This document shows, one piece after another, positions 35,046-47,080 of a stretch of DNA of 64,000 nucleotides. Location of the stretch: contig NW_023998457.1 of the NCBI RefSeq assembly GCF_014805625.2, forward strand, positions 325,773-389,772, given 5' to 3'. How positions within the stretch are numbered: position 1 is the stretch's first letter; the number at the start of each line of letters is the position of its first letter. The translations under genes were made by a program, and so were the position numbers. Source of the stretch: Glossina fuscipes. Lineage: Eukaryota; Arthropoda; Insecta; Diptera; Glossinidae. The notes below the pieces were generated by a model that worked only from the letters and a program-made list of their open reading frames with translations, did not search any database and was not told the origin of the DNA.

Positions 35046-36499
35046 AAACCAAATCCAATACATCTTTGGACATATGGCCTCCAAAACTTCTTCCATCCGA
35101 AACCCATATAGATTTTATTATTTTTTTGACTCTATCGTTCATTTATTTATTTACTTGTTTTTTTTTTTTGTTGTTGTTGTTCTTAACATGAAAATTGTAT
35201 TTATTGATCTTCAGCCCTTTTTTAAACATAAGTTAAATGTCGTGATTTTTGATATATATATCTTTTTTTCTGTTTCGTAATATTTTATTCAAGCATTCCG
35301 ATTGACTGACTCAATTACATATGAGTAGTTAACAATCCACACAACGTTTTACTGTCATGTTCATATCTGTCTGTTAATTGTTCGCATACATCGAGACATA
35401 GCGAGAACAAAACTTCGAATAAGTAATTGTGTTGTCTCTCATCAATGGATATAATTTCGCTAGATTGTCTTGTGTAAATTAGTTTGAATGTGTATGTGTT
35501 CAAGCATATAATTATTGTCATTTTGAGGGCATAAGTTATTTTATACCCCTTGCACTTTGAAGTGTACATCAAAGACTCTATCGATTAGTTGGGGACTTCT
35601 GACGAGGCGAGTTCTGACTTATTTTTTCACTAACCAAGCCAGCAGATGAGACTGACTGGAGACAATTGTCGCATTGACAAATTTAGAGTCGGCTATCGAC
35701 GACGATGAAAATTTGCATACATTTGTGGCAACAAATAAAATTTTTACCAAGAACACACAAGTGGAACACGGCCAAGCCCTCATATAATACGATAATGCGA
35801 GACTTACGAGACCGAGTTTGACGCGCCATGTAAATAGCGAAATTCATCATCCTATGTCATCATCCTATGATGGAAGAACAAAAAGATTTGAAATGGCTCT
35901 TGGCTCCGAGATCATCAATTTGTTTAGGAAGCACGTTGGGAGTGGTTAGCCATAGGAAAAAAAAAAAAAAATTGCACAATCAAGGACAAATAGTGAACTT
36001 GTTAACTACTATTGTGACCATATTTCCCTTTCATAGTTTTAGTGAGTTTGTATCAAGTTTGTTGTATTGCAGGACGATATTCACAACAACAACGGCTTTC
36101 ATATAAAATAAAGCTGTTAAGTTATGAAAACAATAAATTGAAATGTCAAACAAAGAGAAAAAAGATGACGAAAAAAATGGAGCAAATTAAAATGTCAGTT
36201 ATAAATATATATAAAATTAGAAAATTTGTTTTTAGAAAATCTCTAAATATATAAAATAATAGAAAAACCGCACCATATTCTATTCATATCTATTTTTTCA
36301 GCCCGTCATTGAAAAACGCATTTTGTCAATTAATCTGCAGCTGATGATTGCCTCAATGGAATCAAATAATCATTACTTACAAATATTCGAATATAATCCA
36401 TTAAGGAAAATGTATAACACTGATAAAAACAAGGGTGTGAAGGTAAGTTCAAATTTAACTGGCAAAGACATTTACCAGTGCCATTAACTGAGCTCTGTA
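35046..36499. other. AT-rich spacer
   Basis: No gene is supported. About 35590-35850 is somewhat less AT-rich and may be an unidentified repeat. 'cctatgtcatcatcctatga' at about 35850-35870 contains a short direct duplication. Confidence 0.4.
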
Positions 36500-37065
36500 C
36501 ACCCCCTAACAGAGATATATTAACGACTTAAGATAAAGGTATGATTGAATTTGGATGTCTACTCCGTCCAAGTTAGGAACCATAACATATTTCTGTGGAC
36601 ACCTTATCACACCTTGCTAGCTAAATAAATTCAAATTCCGCTTTTTGGAACTATTTTTACCAAATCTTTGAAATTTACTACGCAAGCATAAAGCGACTGC
36701 AGAAAAATGGTCAAATTTGATGCACCAGTGTGATCAAACCAAGCAATTCCATCGATATTCACCTACGACACGAGTCACTCTATGGAAATGTCTTTGAAAC
36801 AAGCTAAAGAAAGTTAACTTTTGTTTTTCGTAACTATTATATATATTTTACGCATCATAACTTCGAGGGAGTGGACTTCCAATTACTACCATAAGATTAT
36901 CCTAAATAGTTAACAGATCTCTGTTCCGATGTTTGCAGAAATCTGCGTTAATGGATTTGCTAAATGTCCATAAAAATATCTTAAGCTTCCCAACTTGGAC
37001 GGAGTACACTACTAAATCCTACCATAACATTATCCTAAGTAGTTAACAGCCCTCTGTTCTTATCT
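36500..37065. repeat. Three-copy repeat of about 100 bp, one inverted and two direct
   Basis: Copy 1 (36506-36603, minus sense) contains 'acttaagataaaggtatg' and 'tgtctactccgtccaagtta'. Copies 2 (36861-36930) and 3 (36955-37058) are in the opposite orientation and contain 'ccataagattatcctaaata' and 'cctaccataacattatccta', followed by 'gttaacag' and 'ctctgttc'. Copy 3 also has 'cttcccaacttggacggagt', complementary to copy 1. The outermost copies face each other, so the block could form a large foldback. There is no coding content. Confidence 0.65.
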
Positions 37066-38129
37066 TGACCAGAATAAAACGGGTCGCTTTTGTCACTCAA
37101 ACATCGAGGCACTAACAATCAAAAGACTAAGAAAAACATACGAAATCGATTTGATGTGTGTTTTTGATTGCCTTGTGACTTGTAGCGTCTCTGTGATGTA
37201 GCTTAGATCTGTCTACCCGCTGCAGGTCTACTCTTGATACTCTTAGATAAAATTGAAAGTTAAAATTTTTTCCGTATATGTCCACAAACTTGGTAATGGA
37301 GAAAAAATGCATTACCTAAAGAGTCCTTAATAACGAAATAACTGAAGAAATATAATGAAAGACGCAAAATTTTCTTCCTTTTCAACGATTTCGATGTACA
37401 CCACAAATATCTTGGAAAACTTCGCTACAATAATTTTTAAGTAATTGTTGGCATGATAGGCATCTGAAATTCGTTTCACGATGCATAGATTATTTTCTTA
37501 TTACAGTTCATATCTTGCTTCTCACCCTAAACCGTTGACAACTCTTTCCTTAAGGTGACTCTTAAGTTATTGATAAATTGTATAGGACTTCTTCAATGCA
37601 GCAATGCCTCGCTTAAAGCCCATTTAACATAGGTCTGTGGAAATCAAACGCCCTTTTTATATAAATGTAAATAATGGGTCTCTTTGTTTAAACCGATCTT
37701 TGGCAAAAACCACAACACAATTGAATGGCATTTCGGTTCCTTCGGATTCAGATAGGAGCTGACCAGGAAACGGCAACTGAAGACGCTGAATTTTGATACT
37801 ATGCAACGAGTCTAGACTCTAGAACAGTTAACTGTAAATCTTTGCTTTTGGCATTATACGCGTCCAAAATTGATTGATTGTCATTGAATCCTTCTTTCTT
37901 CTACGTAAGACGGCAACTTGGGCACTTACTTTGCCCATTTTAATGCTAGCGTTATATACACACAAATGAGATGAAAGTAGCTGCCTAAGAAGAGCCTTGC
38001 TTAGTACAAGCGTTTTCCATTGAAAGCGCTCCACACGCGTTCCCAATGTTGCATAACTGCTTCCTGTGCGCTGTGTGACATTGATTAAGAAGTCGAAGAA
38101 TGGCTTGAAAAGAAGCGATAGGAAACTAC
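37066..38129. other. Spacer
   Basis: I see no recognisable gene or element. The 109-codon minus frame at 37828-38157 has no motif I recognise and ordinary composition for a chance frame. Confidence 0.4.
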
Positions 38130-38250
38130 ATATAGCGGGGAAGATGGGCATCGACATGAGTGGGGTAGTGGAAAAGGGTCGCTACCACCAAATTTGCGTT
38201 TTCATGTTCGAATTCCAATGCGGTAGAGTTTACTTTGATCATAGTTTTAG
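38130..38250 (+). repeat. Possible tRNA-like SINE relic
   Basis: 'gagtggggtagtgg' (A-box-like, about 38158) is followed about 45 bases later by 'catgttcgaattcc' (B-box-like, about 38203) and then 'aatgcggtagagttt', which matches the 'caaatgcggtaaagttt' that follows the B box in the SINE at 17 kb. The SINE body and AAT tail are not visible. It may be a 5' fragment or a separate family. Confidence 0.4.
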
Positions 38251-39899
38251 TGAGTGCTCAGTCACTACCTAAGCTGGGAACGCTTTCCCTAACTCTTTCT
38301 TTCTTCTCGCTTTTTTCCGATTGCTACCTTATTAAGCGAACAAGAGAGATCCCTTGAATGAATAAAAATTAAAACTTGACAATGATAAAAGGATATAAAG
38401 AAAAACCCATTTAGATGTCTTCATAGCAGTGCGGCAATGGATTAGTGAAGTCAAGTAGTAGATAAACCCTTACAATTAGTATGGTTTAAAAACAAGCTCC
38501 GTTTTTTTTCTTTTTTTTGTTTTTGTTCACTGCCAACTATGATATGGTAGCGCTATTATAGAAAAAATACCTGTTGGTCACCTTAACCTATATATGCATA
38601 GCGTATCAGGCAAAGCCAATGATAATCAATATTTTAATGTTGCATATTGAAAGGGGCGGATATGAAATACGGTTACCGTTCGGTTTACGTGGTTTTTTTC
38701 ATTTCATGCGGTTTCTCTTTTTTAACAAGAATTCCAACCAGTATCGATTTTGTTAACCAAAAATTTATGATTGATACTTGCAACGAACAAATGTTGCACT
38801 TTTTTTTTTTTTTTGTTTATATTTTTACTACCACGTTAGAAATGGAATAAGAAATAACATTGCAAAAAAAAAAAAAAAAACCGTCGATACCAAGATGGAA
38901 TTATCGAATGTTATGTATGCCTTGGTGCAATATGTATCATTTTAGTTAACATAACTAACGCGTGTAAAGACTGACACCTGTACGTCACGGTATGTATGAG
39001 AGAAGTATAAATATTTTCACAACTGCACAACAATGGGAAAAACGACTGCTGCGCGATTAAAAATGAATTAAAATGCAATGAAATATAAGAAAAAAAGAAA
39101 GAAAAAAAAACATGCAAAAATATAAAGAAAGCATGTGAGAGAAGCTAAGTAATAAATTACAGCCCGCATATATAAATCTATAAATAAACAAGGACTTCAT
39201 GCGTATGTTCATATTTAAGTCATTATAAATTATTACAACTTAATTACCTTAAATAATGAGCGGGCGAGCAGTGGGGAGAAGTGAAAACAATGTGTTTGAG
39301 TGAGAGTGAGAGAGCGAGAAAGTGAGAAGGAAAGAAATAAGGAAAGGGGAAGTGAGTGAGAGAGAGAATGCTAAAAAACGTGTGAATGGTAACGAGGAGG
39401 GAAGGGAAAAAGAAAAAGGGGGGAGAGAGAGAGAGAGGGATAGATTTTAATGTACGCAGAAGTCCGCAGATATATGATTTATGCGTAAATTTTATAATTA
39501 ATGAAATCAAAATAATTATTCAATTTAGAAAATTTATTCGATTCTCGCTTACTATCGAATGCAGAAGCGTCAGAGCGAAATTCACCTGGAGGCGAACGAT
39601 GGCGAAATATCAATAAATTTTTTATCCGCAAATCTGATAAATATACGAAATATAACACACTAAGTGAATATTGAAGTGTATGTTGATAATTTAAGCAAGC
39701 ATTCAACGTTATCTATCATATACAGCGTATTACTATATTTCATAAATATGGGAAAATAGCAGAGAGGTTTACAGCTTAAGCAAGGCAATGTCGTAACCAA
39801 GTACAAAGAAACCTATGAGTTTTTTAGAAAAAGTTTTAAACACTTCACGGCCGATCACCGCTGAAAAATTTTCAATACCAATAACTCTCACTCGGTAAA
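38251..39899. other. AT-rich spacer with GA-rich block
   Basis: No gene. Poly-A/T tracts lie near 38496-38520, 38801-38814 and 38864-38880. A long purine-rich (GA/GGGA) stretch spans 39295-39440. Small frames through it have no support. Confidence 0.42.
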
Positions 39900-40400
39900 C
39901 CTCGGGCCTTTAATGGAATTCGGACATGACCTCAACTTTAATTAATTAGCTATTTTAGGATATCTACGATTATTTTTGCGAAATTTCATCGATTTTCGTT
40001 CCAAGACTAATAAACAAACTCAATTTTTACTCTAAAGATAGAAGAGTACCTTGTCATCGGAGTAGATTTTGACTTGATGATAGACATTGGACATAACCTC
40101 AACTTTTTTTAATTAACTATGTGAAGATATTTGCGATTATATAAGAGTAGTACCAATAGCATATAGTTTGATTTAACGGTATTTGATAGACATCAGTTAA
40201 AATCGCAATTTTAGCTATTTTGAGATATCTATGATTTTTACAAAGATTTCGTCGATGTTCGCTCTAAGCCTAAGGAAAAACTTCAAGTTTTATTTTACAC
40301 GTATAAGAGTAAGATCAATAGCGTAGAATTTCATTTAACACCATTTAATAGAAATCGGGCGTAACCTCAACAATCATTAATTATATGCATAATAACATCG
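39900..40400. repeat. Degenerate tandem array with ATAACCTCA motif
   Basis: 'cggacatgacctcaacttt' (about 39923), 'ggacataacctcaacttt' (about 40090) and 'ggcgtaacctcaacaatc' (about 40353) head three loose units. Each unit also has 'aattaattagctatttta' or a variant, 'gatatctacgatt', 'atttcatcgattttcgtt' and 'agagtaagatcaatagc' or a variant. Spacing is about 170 bases with one irregular unit. It has no coding content. Confidence 0.5.
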
Positions 40401-41064
40401 ACTATTGCTTTCGAAATTACGTCTTAATCGTCTTAATCTTAGACTTAATCTTACGTCCTAATCTTAGATTAATGGTTTTTTGCTAAATATTATAAAAGTT
40501 ATAAACAAAAAAGAGGCCGAGCAAGCAACTTTTCAAGAACTCTTCCCCCGATCGGTTCATCTCAAGTGATGGCCATAACGTCAGTGCTTCAAGTCACTCT
40601 GATCAAAAACTTTGAAGCAGTTGCCCAAGTTGTGAAGGTGTCACGGGCAAATTTTAACAACGAATCCATGAGTAATTGCTACAAAATTCCATAAAGCCAA
40701 TAACTCAGATGGATCTCGCTTTTTATATTTCAAAATGACAAGCATTTCGTATTAAAAAAGGATGAAGTGTGCCCCGGGAACGCTTTTTATTACAACTATT
40801 CTGAGCTTCTAGAAAATCTTTGTCCTTCTTTCGTCGTTGCTAATAGGATGTCTGATAACCTTAGAAAACAGACATACCCTCATTCTTAAATAATCAATTC
40901 TTTTCCATGTATTGCGCTTCTGAAATTTACTTTATTCTTCGGGCTTAGATATAGATTTAATAATTAAGCAAACTAGCCGGGTAGAAAGGTAAGCTAAAGA
41001 CTTTAATGATCCATATATTACCAAGAGCTTACATACGTTTGTAGTTGGACAAAAGTTAGATTAT
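40401..41064. other. Spacer
   Basis: I see no gene or repeat beyond a short local duplication of 'cttaatcttagacttaatc' type around 40425-40475. Confidence 0.38.
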
Positions 41065-41200
41065 TCAGTGCTTGGCTTCCTCATTATAGATACTTTCTTG
41101 ACCGCTTGCAGTCTGTTCAACTTGACTTTATATCGTTTACTTTGGGTGTTTTGGGAAGGGATCTTGTTCTACCTCTTCTTCTACGTTTCCAAGGTTGTGT
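41065..41200 (+). repeat. Dispersed repeat of unknown type, copy at 41 kb
   Basis: 'gcttggcttcctcattatag', 'ttcttgaccgcttgcagtct', 'gtttactttgggtg' and 'gggatcttgttctacctctt' have counterparts in the same order at 59.69-59.82 kb. The open frame here encodes hydrophobic residues, but the 59.7-kb copy does not preserve the frame, so it is probably not coding. Confidence 0.5.
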
Positions 41201-41204
41201 TTAT

Positions 41205-41457
41205 TTTACGCTTTCTTACGGGCGTATGCTCTGGCCAAATTGATCCATTTTCAATATCAACCTGCGTGCAACCAGGCGAGTGTCAACTACACATACCACA
41301 CAGACGGACAGACAAAGCTGTATCGATGGAGGATTTCGTGCTGATCAAGGGTCAAGGGTTTACAGTGTCTCTGAAGCTTCCTTTTGAATGTTACATAAAT
41401 TATGAAAAAAAAAAACCACAATGACTATCTCCCCATCCTTCAGTGATGGATATAAAA
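41205..41457 (-). repeat. INE-1/DINE-like repeat, family 1
   Basis: Minus-oriented: 'tgatccattttcaatatcaa', 'cagacggacagacaaag' core (about 41301), 'cgtgctgatcaagg', 'ctgaagcttccttttgaatg', and a terminal 'ccccatccttcagtgatgga' then 'tataaaa'. In reverse complement this end is the canonical tatatccatcactgaaggatg start. The 118-codon plus frame at 41068-41424 spans this and the previous repeat and is not a gene. Confidence 0.65.
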
Positions 41458-41629
41458 AAAAACTCTATTTGGTTTGAACAAGTTAAGGCTTTTTCAATCC
41501 GTTATTCAAAAAAGCATTTCGTTGACATTTAAGCAGGACATGCAATGCCATGAATGACATGTTGAACGCATTCTAAACAAAAACAAATAAAAACATCATA
41601 GTTGAGCAAGTCCGACCATTAACTATCCT

Positions 41630-42495
41630 ACACCATGCTGTCTAACACAATTTTTATTTATCACTAGTGTTACAAGGTGTATTGCCTTACTGCGGTCGTA
41701 TGTGACATGCAGGAGCGGTACCTCTTATTATACCAATCGATTCAGAATCATTATCTAAATTGATCTAAGCCTGTCTGTCCGTCTGATATCTGCCCATACA
41801 GTTTCGTGTTCAAGCTACAAATCGCAATTCTTGAGATATTTTGATGAAAACTGAAACAGTGACTTTTTTGACTCAAGGACGAACACTATTAAAAAAATGC
41901 TACGACCACCCCTCCCCACATATAACGCCCTATTTTGAAAAGTTGTTAATTGGAAAAATATTGCAATTTCTTGGTAAAAGTGGCTAAGTAATAGAATTTC
42001 GGCATTGTAAATTGGTATGAAAAGTTGGGACCAGCTGTGGCAATTTTTGAACCCCCTCTCATATAACGAAAACTGAAGTTCATATGACGAATGGGTATAA
42101 TTTTCAATGCTTCACGATGACAATTGTGTCATAATAGTAATTTAAGATTAACTATATCAAATTTGGACCATCTCGGCCTATGTTTTCGATCCTACCCTAA
42201 TAAGGAGATTCACGAAAATTGACCATTTATAGAAGAGAAAGATTTAAGCTTTAACAAGTGGTGGTGGGAATTGACCCATATTATTAAAGTAATTGCATAC
42301 AAAAATGAACTCTTCAAAATTTGGACCATCTATGTCTATTTTTGAAAACTGACCTATATAAGAATTAGACTTGTACACATGAAAAATATGCCTTAAAATA
42401 TGATTTTTGTGTTCTATAATTAAAATAACAGTCGTATTGGTGTATAGGGTAGTTAATGGTCGACCTTGGCCGGCAATATGTTCTTACTTTGTTTA
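41630..42495 (+). mobile_element. HINE/DINE-like element, family 2, near full length
   Basis: It starts with 'cctacaccatgctg' (5' palindrome remnant), then 'accaatcgattcagaatcat', the core 'gcctgtctgtccgtctgata' (about 41770), 'cgcaattcttgagatatttt', 'ggacgaacactatt', 'acatataacgccctattttg', 'agtggctaagtaatagaatt', 'ttgaaccccctctcatataa' and 'ctgaagttcatatgacgaat'. The 3' end is 'ggtcgaccttggccggca' then 'atatgttcttac' (about 42458-42488). It aligns by eye throughout with the copies at 24.3 and 61.9 kb, and its 3' hairpin has decayed. Confidence 0.72.
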
Positions 42496-44065
42496 AATAT
42501 ATGTATATTGTTTTTTGTACAAATGATTTCCATATGAAAAATGTTCAATTAATGTAGTTGCAGTTGTCGGTGTTGCTGTTGCAATAAATAAAAATGTTTT
42601 AGTTAAAATTCTAACCAATTCGTGCCATTTGTAGAAATATTTTTAAAATCAATTGAAGCGAAATGAAACAATTGAAAATATTCTAACAAAATGCAATGGT
42701 GCATTTTTCTGCACTCGTACACAAACATATATACTTATTTACACCTAAAAATATATATATAAATATATTTCTGGCAAGTTGAAAACAAACATCTCAACAT
42801 TAATTTTATTGTGTACTTCCGTGATGACACACAATAGGCTTTACGGGGAACATATAAAACTCGACACCAACAAAAATCTTAAAAATTTTTTTAACAAGTG
42901 CCCACTTATCGCACTTGTACAATTGCCACCGGAACGCATTCATATACGCATACAGACATTTTCACATATCATCGTATTTTCGAGTTAAATAAACGGCACC
43001 TACCGAACACCAACACCAATACCAACACCAACAACCACATACGGGCAATGCATATATGTTGATTCTCTCTGTATATATACATATGCGTGTGCCTTCATCG
43101 GTTCGAGTATACGTTGCATACCCCATAGAAAAAGGAAGCGAAATTATATGAAAAAGAGTTGTTTGCATTATTTGGCTGCAGCTCTATGAGCTGACTTGGG
43201 TTCTTACTGTTTCTGATAATGTTGTGTTTTTGTTTTTGTTGTTTGTTTTTTTTTTCATTTTTTTCTTTTTTTATGTAATGTCGACAACTTTGCTGACAAG
43301 GCGGTAACACAACCAATAAACCAAATAACCAATCTACGAGTTTAAACCAACAATACAACAAACACGCACGTACTGCGTATGTATAGCTTGTTAACGAGCA
43401 CATAACTGTACCAAATTTACTAACTGTGATATCAGACGATTAGTTATTTTCGTTGTTGTTGTTGTTGTTAGGTCAACTAGCTAAACTATTAGTTGGAAAG
43501 TATTTCATTTGTATTGAAGAATCGACTGAAAATAGATTTTCACTTTTAATTTGTACGCTACAAATTTGAAAAGTTTTCCTCCGCTCAACTTGAACCGGTG
43601 TTGTTAACGCAACGACTTACTGATGCAAAACATTACATTCCTTTTACATCGAATCCATTTAATAGCAGTTATATTCCTGTTTCAACGTCGATATGAAGAT
43701 TGATTGTGAAATGCGTGAGCATTGCTTTAGCCGCAAAAAAGAGTTAAACTAAACAATAACATGCTTCCGAACACAACTGTTTGTGTTATTTGTGTTTTTT
43801 TGTGGCAAAGGCTGGAGGCGAAAAGTCCTCGTTTAAATCTAAAAGCGAGTACGACAGCTGCCCAGGTTTTATATGCGATGAGCCGGAAGAGAAAAGGCTC
43901 AACAGTGCTTAGTTGATGTAGGAGTAGTATGATTTCGAAAGGAATCCATTAGCTATCCATACGACTTGTCTCTATTGGGAAAAATGCGATAAGCCTCAGA
44001 GGCAGTTATGTTCTAAAATAAGGATAGTTTCGCATAATTGACTATAATTGTAATTTTGAACGAGG
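42496..44065. other. AT-rich spacer with short simple repeats
   Basis: No gene. It contains an (ACCAAC)-like tract at about 43007-43040, T-rich tracts near 43227-43271 and (GTT)n at about 43453-43470. Minus frames at 42962-43168 and 43095-43403 are partly encoded by these tracts. Confidence 0.42.
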
Positions 44066-44370
44066 GATGTTGCCGTTAATTACACCCTACACCACTTGCG
44101 GATATATGGATGTGCGCAACATCCAGAAAAACTTGAGGCAGAACCATCTCTTATTATACCGATCGTTCTCTGTCCGTCTGTCCCACTTGTTTTCTTATCG
44201 TCCACTTATACGTAGCGACTTCCGATATATTTTGCCGAAATTTACTACACCGACGTGCTTTGGCTCAAGGCTGAACGCCGCTGGAAACAGTTGGTGTTGG
44301 ATTATTTTTTCGACGACTTCCTATATAATGTTCAATTTTGAAAAGTTGTGCTGAGCGAAGTGGATCAATG
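44066..44370 (+). repeat. HINE/DINE-like repeat, family 2, 5' half
   Basis: It has a well-preserved 5' end, 'acaccctacaccacttgcgg' (about 44082), then 'cttattataccgatcg', 'gtccgtctgtccc' (about 44174), 'accgacgtgctttggctcaa', 'gctgaacgccgctggaaaca' and 'ctatataatgttcaattttg'. It stops after 'gaaaagttgtgctga'. The 95-codon frame at 44067-44354 lies within it and is not a gene. Confidence 0.65.
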
Positions 44371-45029
44371 TGCTCCATGGTGGATCAAGAGCTATTAAAG
44401 TCTTTTCAATAAAAATTAAATCGTTCGATAAGCTTGCACACAAATCGCTCCATTCAATCTACATATATTCCCTTGGGCATCTATGCATCAAAGGTAAATT
44501 TGTGTAGGTACAATGTATTCATGTACAATACGTTCATCCAGTTGTGGTGGATTCGACCTTCGATCTCTTTAACCAATTTAATGGATAACGCTATCTTGTA
44601 GGCACATGTCCGTTCATATCTTGAGGTATTTAGAAAAAATTGTTTCAGCAATTCTTTTAAAAAGACGATGGGTGCAGAGCGAGTGGCTTTGTAAAAAACC
44701 TAATTTTGTTTTTATGCAAAGCGCTTGGCAAGATTAATAAATAATATCAATGCTTAACCGATTGACTTCACTTTTGTACTAGAGCTTCATTCTGTCTCTC
44801 TCTACTCACGAGCCATGTAGTCTTTAGTAAAATTTTAATTTTAAAAAATGGCCCCAATTTTAATAAGACAGGCAGACGTCTTTTATTTTTTGAAAACATT
44901 TTTCAAAAATTGACTACAAAGTCGATCAAAACGATCCCATCATGAAAATCGTATTCCTGTTCCAAAAGAAATTTTCAATCTCTTAAAACGCTACAGTTGA
45001 ACGTTGATGTCAGTCGTCAGAGAATTGAG
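44371..45029. other. Spacer
   Basis: No gene or clear element. An isolated 'gacaggcagacg' near 44869 could be a scrap of HINE core. Confidence 0.35.
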
Positions 45030-45200
45030 GTACATTAACGGCCAGTTCGAAAGACATTATTTCGATATATTACATGATAAGATTTGGTTTTGTCCCAAGG
45101 TCAAAAGCTGTTAAAAATGATTCGGTAGGGTCGACTTTTTTGATCACTTCTTCCTTTATACCTTATTTTGAAAAATCATTAAGTGACTAACTGTAGGGTA
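45030..45200 (+). repeat. HINE/DINE-like fragment, family 2
   Basis: Only the middle modules remain: 'gttttgtcccaaggtcaaaa', 'gctgttaaaaatgattcggt' and 'ttataccttattttgaaaaa', followed by 'tcattaagtgactaactg', as in the 21.5-kb copy. Confidence 0.5.
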
Positions 45201-45595
45201 ACGTAAGATATTGAATAGTGGACAGTGTACCATTATAGTCTCTTCATTTATTTTAGAATAATTGTAATAATGCATGATTCACGCTTAATGATTCATGCTA
45301 TAAATCTTGAGCATATTTCCTATATTTATATTAATATGGTCTACATAAAGCTGTTAGGTATATAACTTTGCTTCCGCCGTTTTTTTTTTTTCGACATTCG
45401 AGGATTTATTGTAAAGGACCTTTACAAAGATTGTCCATTCTCCCTCTCTACTTCTGCTTTTGTTTAGAAATAATATGAATTTCATGCGAAAAGAGCGACT
45501 AACTGAACTGTCTACGAAGTAAGGCATATTTGGGTATCGTTATAAAACGTACAATAAGTGATCTATTGAAACCCATATTAATCGGAATGTCTATA

Positions 45596-45768
45596 TCATC
45601 ATTATTATTAATCTAGCCAGAGAATAAATTCTAATAGTAAAGTCTTAAAGCGCTAGCAATTAAGTCTATCGGTTTTATTGAAAACTTTACCGCACTTGAG
45701 ATATCAACCTATGACCATTAAGTTGTTAGTTGAGACTTTTTACCTACTCGGCCACTCAGGTGGATCGT
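45596..45768 (-). mobile_element. tRNA-derived SINE, second copy
   Basis: Reverse complement of the SINE at 17 kb. Its A box (TGGCCGAGTAGG, about 45743-45754) fits the pol III consensus better than that copy. A diverged B box (GGTTGATATC) is at about 45705-45715, then 'tcaagtgcggtaaagtttt', 'aataaaaccgatagac', 'cgctttaagactttac', 'gaatttattctctgg', and an AAT-type tail at the low-coordinate end. Flanks carry a possible 10-bp target-site duplication, AATGTCTATA (45586-45595) and AATATCTATA (45769-45778), with one mismatch. Confidence 0.72.
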
Positions 45769-45778
45769 AATATCTATA

Positions 45779-46974
45779 AATAAATTATTACTGTTAGCCC
45801 TTCCTTCAGCTGAGAAGCGAAGGTCTCTTCTTCCTACTTACGTTAATAAATGACGTTACAGACCCACACCCCCCTCAGTTTTATTAGGAGAGATAAACTT
45901 CAATGTTCGTAATCGTTCTTCGAGAAATTTCATAATTATAAAACTTGGTCCAATCCAGATATATTTATTAGCATTTCAACGCCATTTAGAATCTTTTGCA
46001 AAAATTTAAGTGATATCTACAATTTAATCTCCATACGGGACTCCTTAAATAATAGCAAATCAATTCTCCTTAATACGCGCGAGTTGCCTATGGCGTATTT
46101 AAACTGAACTGAAATTGCAAACTTTAAATTTTCGTGTGATTCGTAAACTGAACTAACTGGTTATGTACACAATTTTTGGTTGCCGAACTTTTTGTCTTGT
46201 TTGCCGTAGCTTAAGGCTACACTCCCAGCTTGAAATCATAGCAGCTGTGAATGCATCTCTGTGCTTGATGTTTACCATTTTTTTTTTCTTCTTTTCTTTT
46301 TGGTCTTTTGACTATTTATGCATGGATTTTGCTCTTTTTATTCTGCCTTTACCTTTGTACTTAAACGTTCGGCCTTATGGTATTATGATAGTTGAATTTT
46401 TACGGGCAAAATTAAATTAAAAGAAAACTTGGACAATTTTTGCTGATAACGGCAGGCGGGCAGGTTGGGACATCTCAGTTCAGACTTGAAAACATTTCCT
46501 GAGCGAATTTTTTTATTTGAAGAGGATTTTCTTTATACTGAAAACACATAATCTCATGATTCGTGACATGGCTGATTTCATTCGATTGGGATAAACTATG
46601 TGGTTACCTTATACTCTGAGCTTGATCGTCAATGTTAATGGTTCGCTTACTTCGCATCGTGCTTATCTGGGCTGATCAGCGCACGTAAAGATTTAGCAAC
46701 ACTATCCTTCGAAGGGAATTTTCCCGCAAATGGCACCCAACTACACCTGTTCAAGTCTCGAACAATTTAAGCTGTTGTGCTTAGCTTACTATAAGGGGGT
46801 GAATCATTGTAAATTTTTTCTTAAACATTTTGAGCTCCTTCTCCAAGCGCTATGACAAAAATGTGTCAAATGAATTGCAGCAAGGAAGTTTACAGCTTAA
46901 ACTCTTGCCTTTTGATTTCTACCTCCTCTAATACATTAACACATGCTTTTGGAAAAAATTCCTATATTCATTTA
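45779..46974. other. Spacer
   Basis: I see no gene or identifiable element. The 85-codon plus frame at 46163-46420 is hydrophobic and T-driven, without a recognisable family. Confidence 0.38.
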
Positions 46975-47080
46975 AAAGCGTAGGTAAGCAAGAGGACACA
47001 CATCAGACGGACAGACGGACAGATCAACTTAGATCAATTCAGATTCTGAATCGATAGCTATCTTAAACCCTTCTGCGTAT
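46975..47080 (-). repeat. HINE/DINE-like fragment, family 2
   Basis: The core 'catcagacggacagacggac' (about 47003), 'agatcaattcagattctgaa', 'tcgatagctatcttaaaccc' and 'ttctgcgt' give the minus-oriented 5' half, without the terminal palindrome. Confidence 0.55.

Noticed and set aside
35590..35850. Less AT-rich patch as a candidate exon
   Set aside because: All six frames contain stops at short intervals, and no splice-bounded frame or motif was evident.
37828..38157. 109-codon minus-strand frame
   Set aside because: No recognisable motif. It overlaps the possible SINE relic at its 5' end, and its length is compatible with chance.
41068..41424. 118-codon plus-strand frame with hydrophobic N-terminus
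   Set aside because: It spans two unrelated repeats, and the related sequence at 59.7 kb does not keep the frame.
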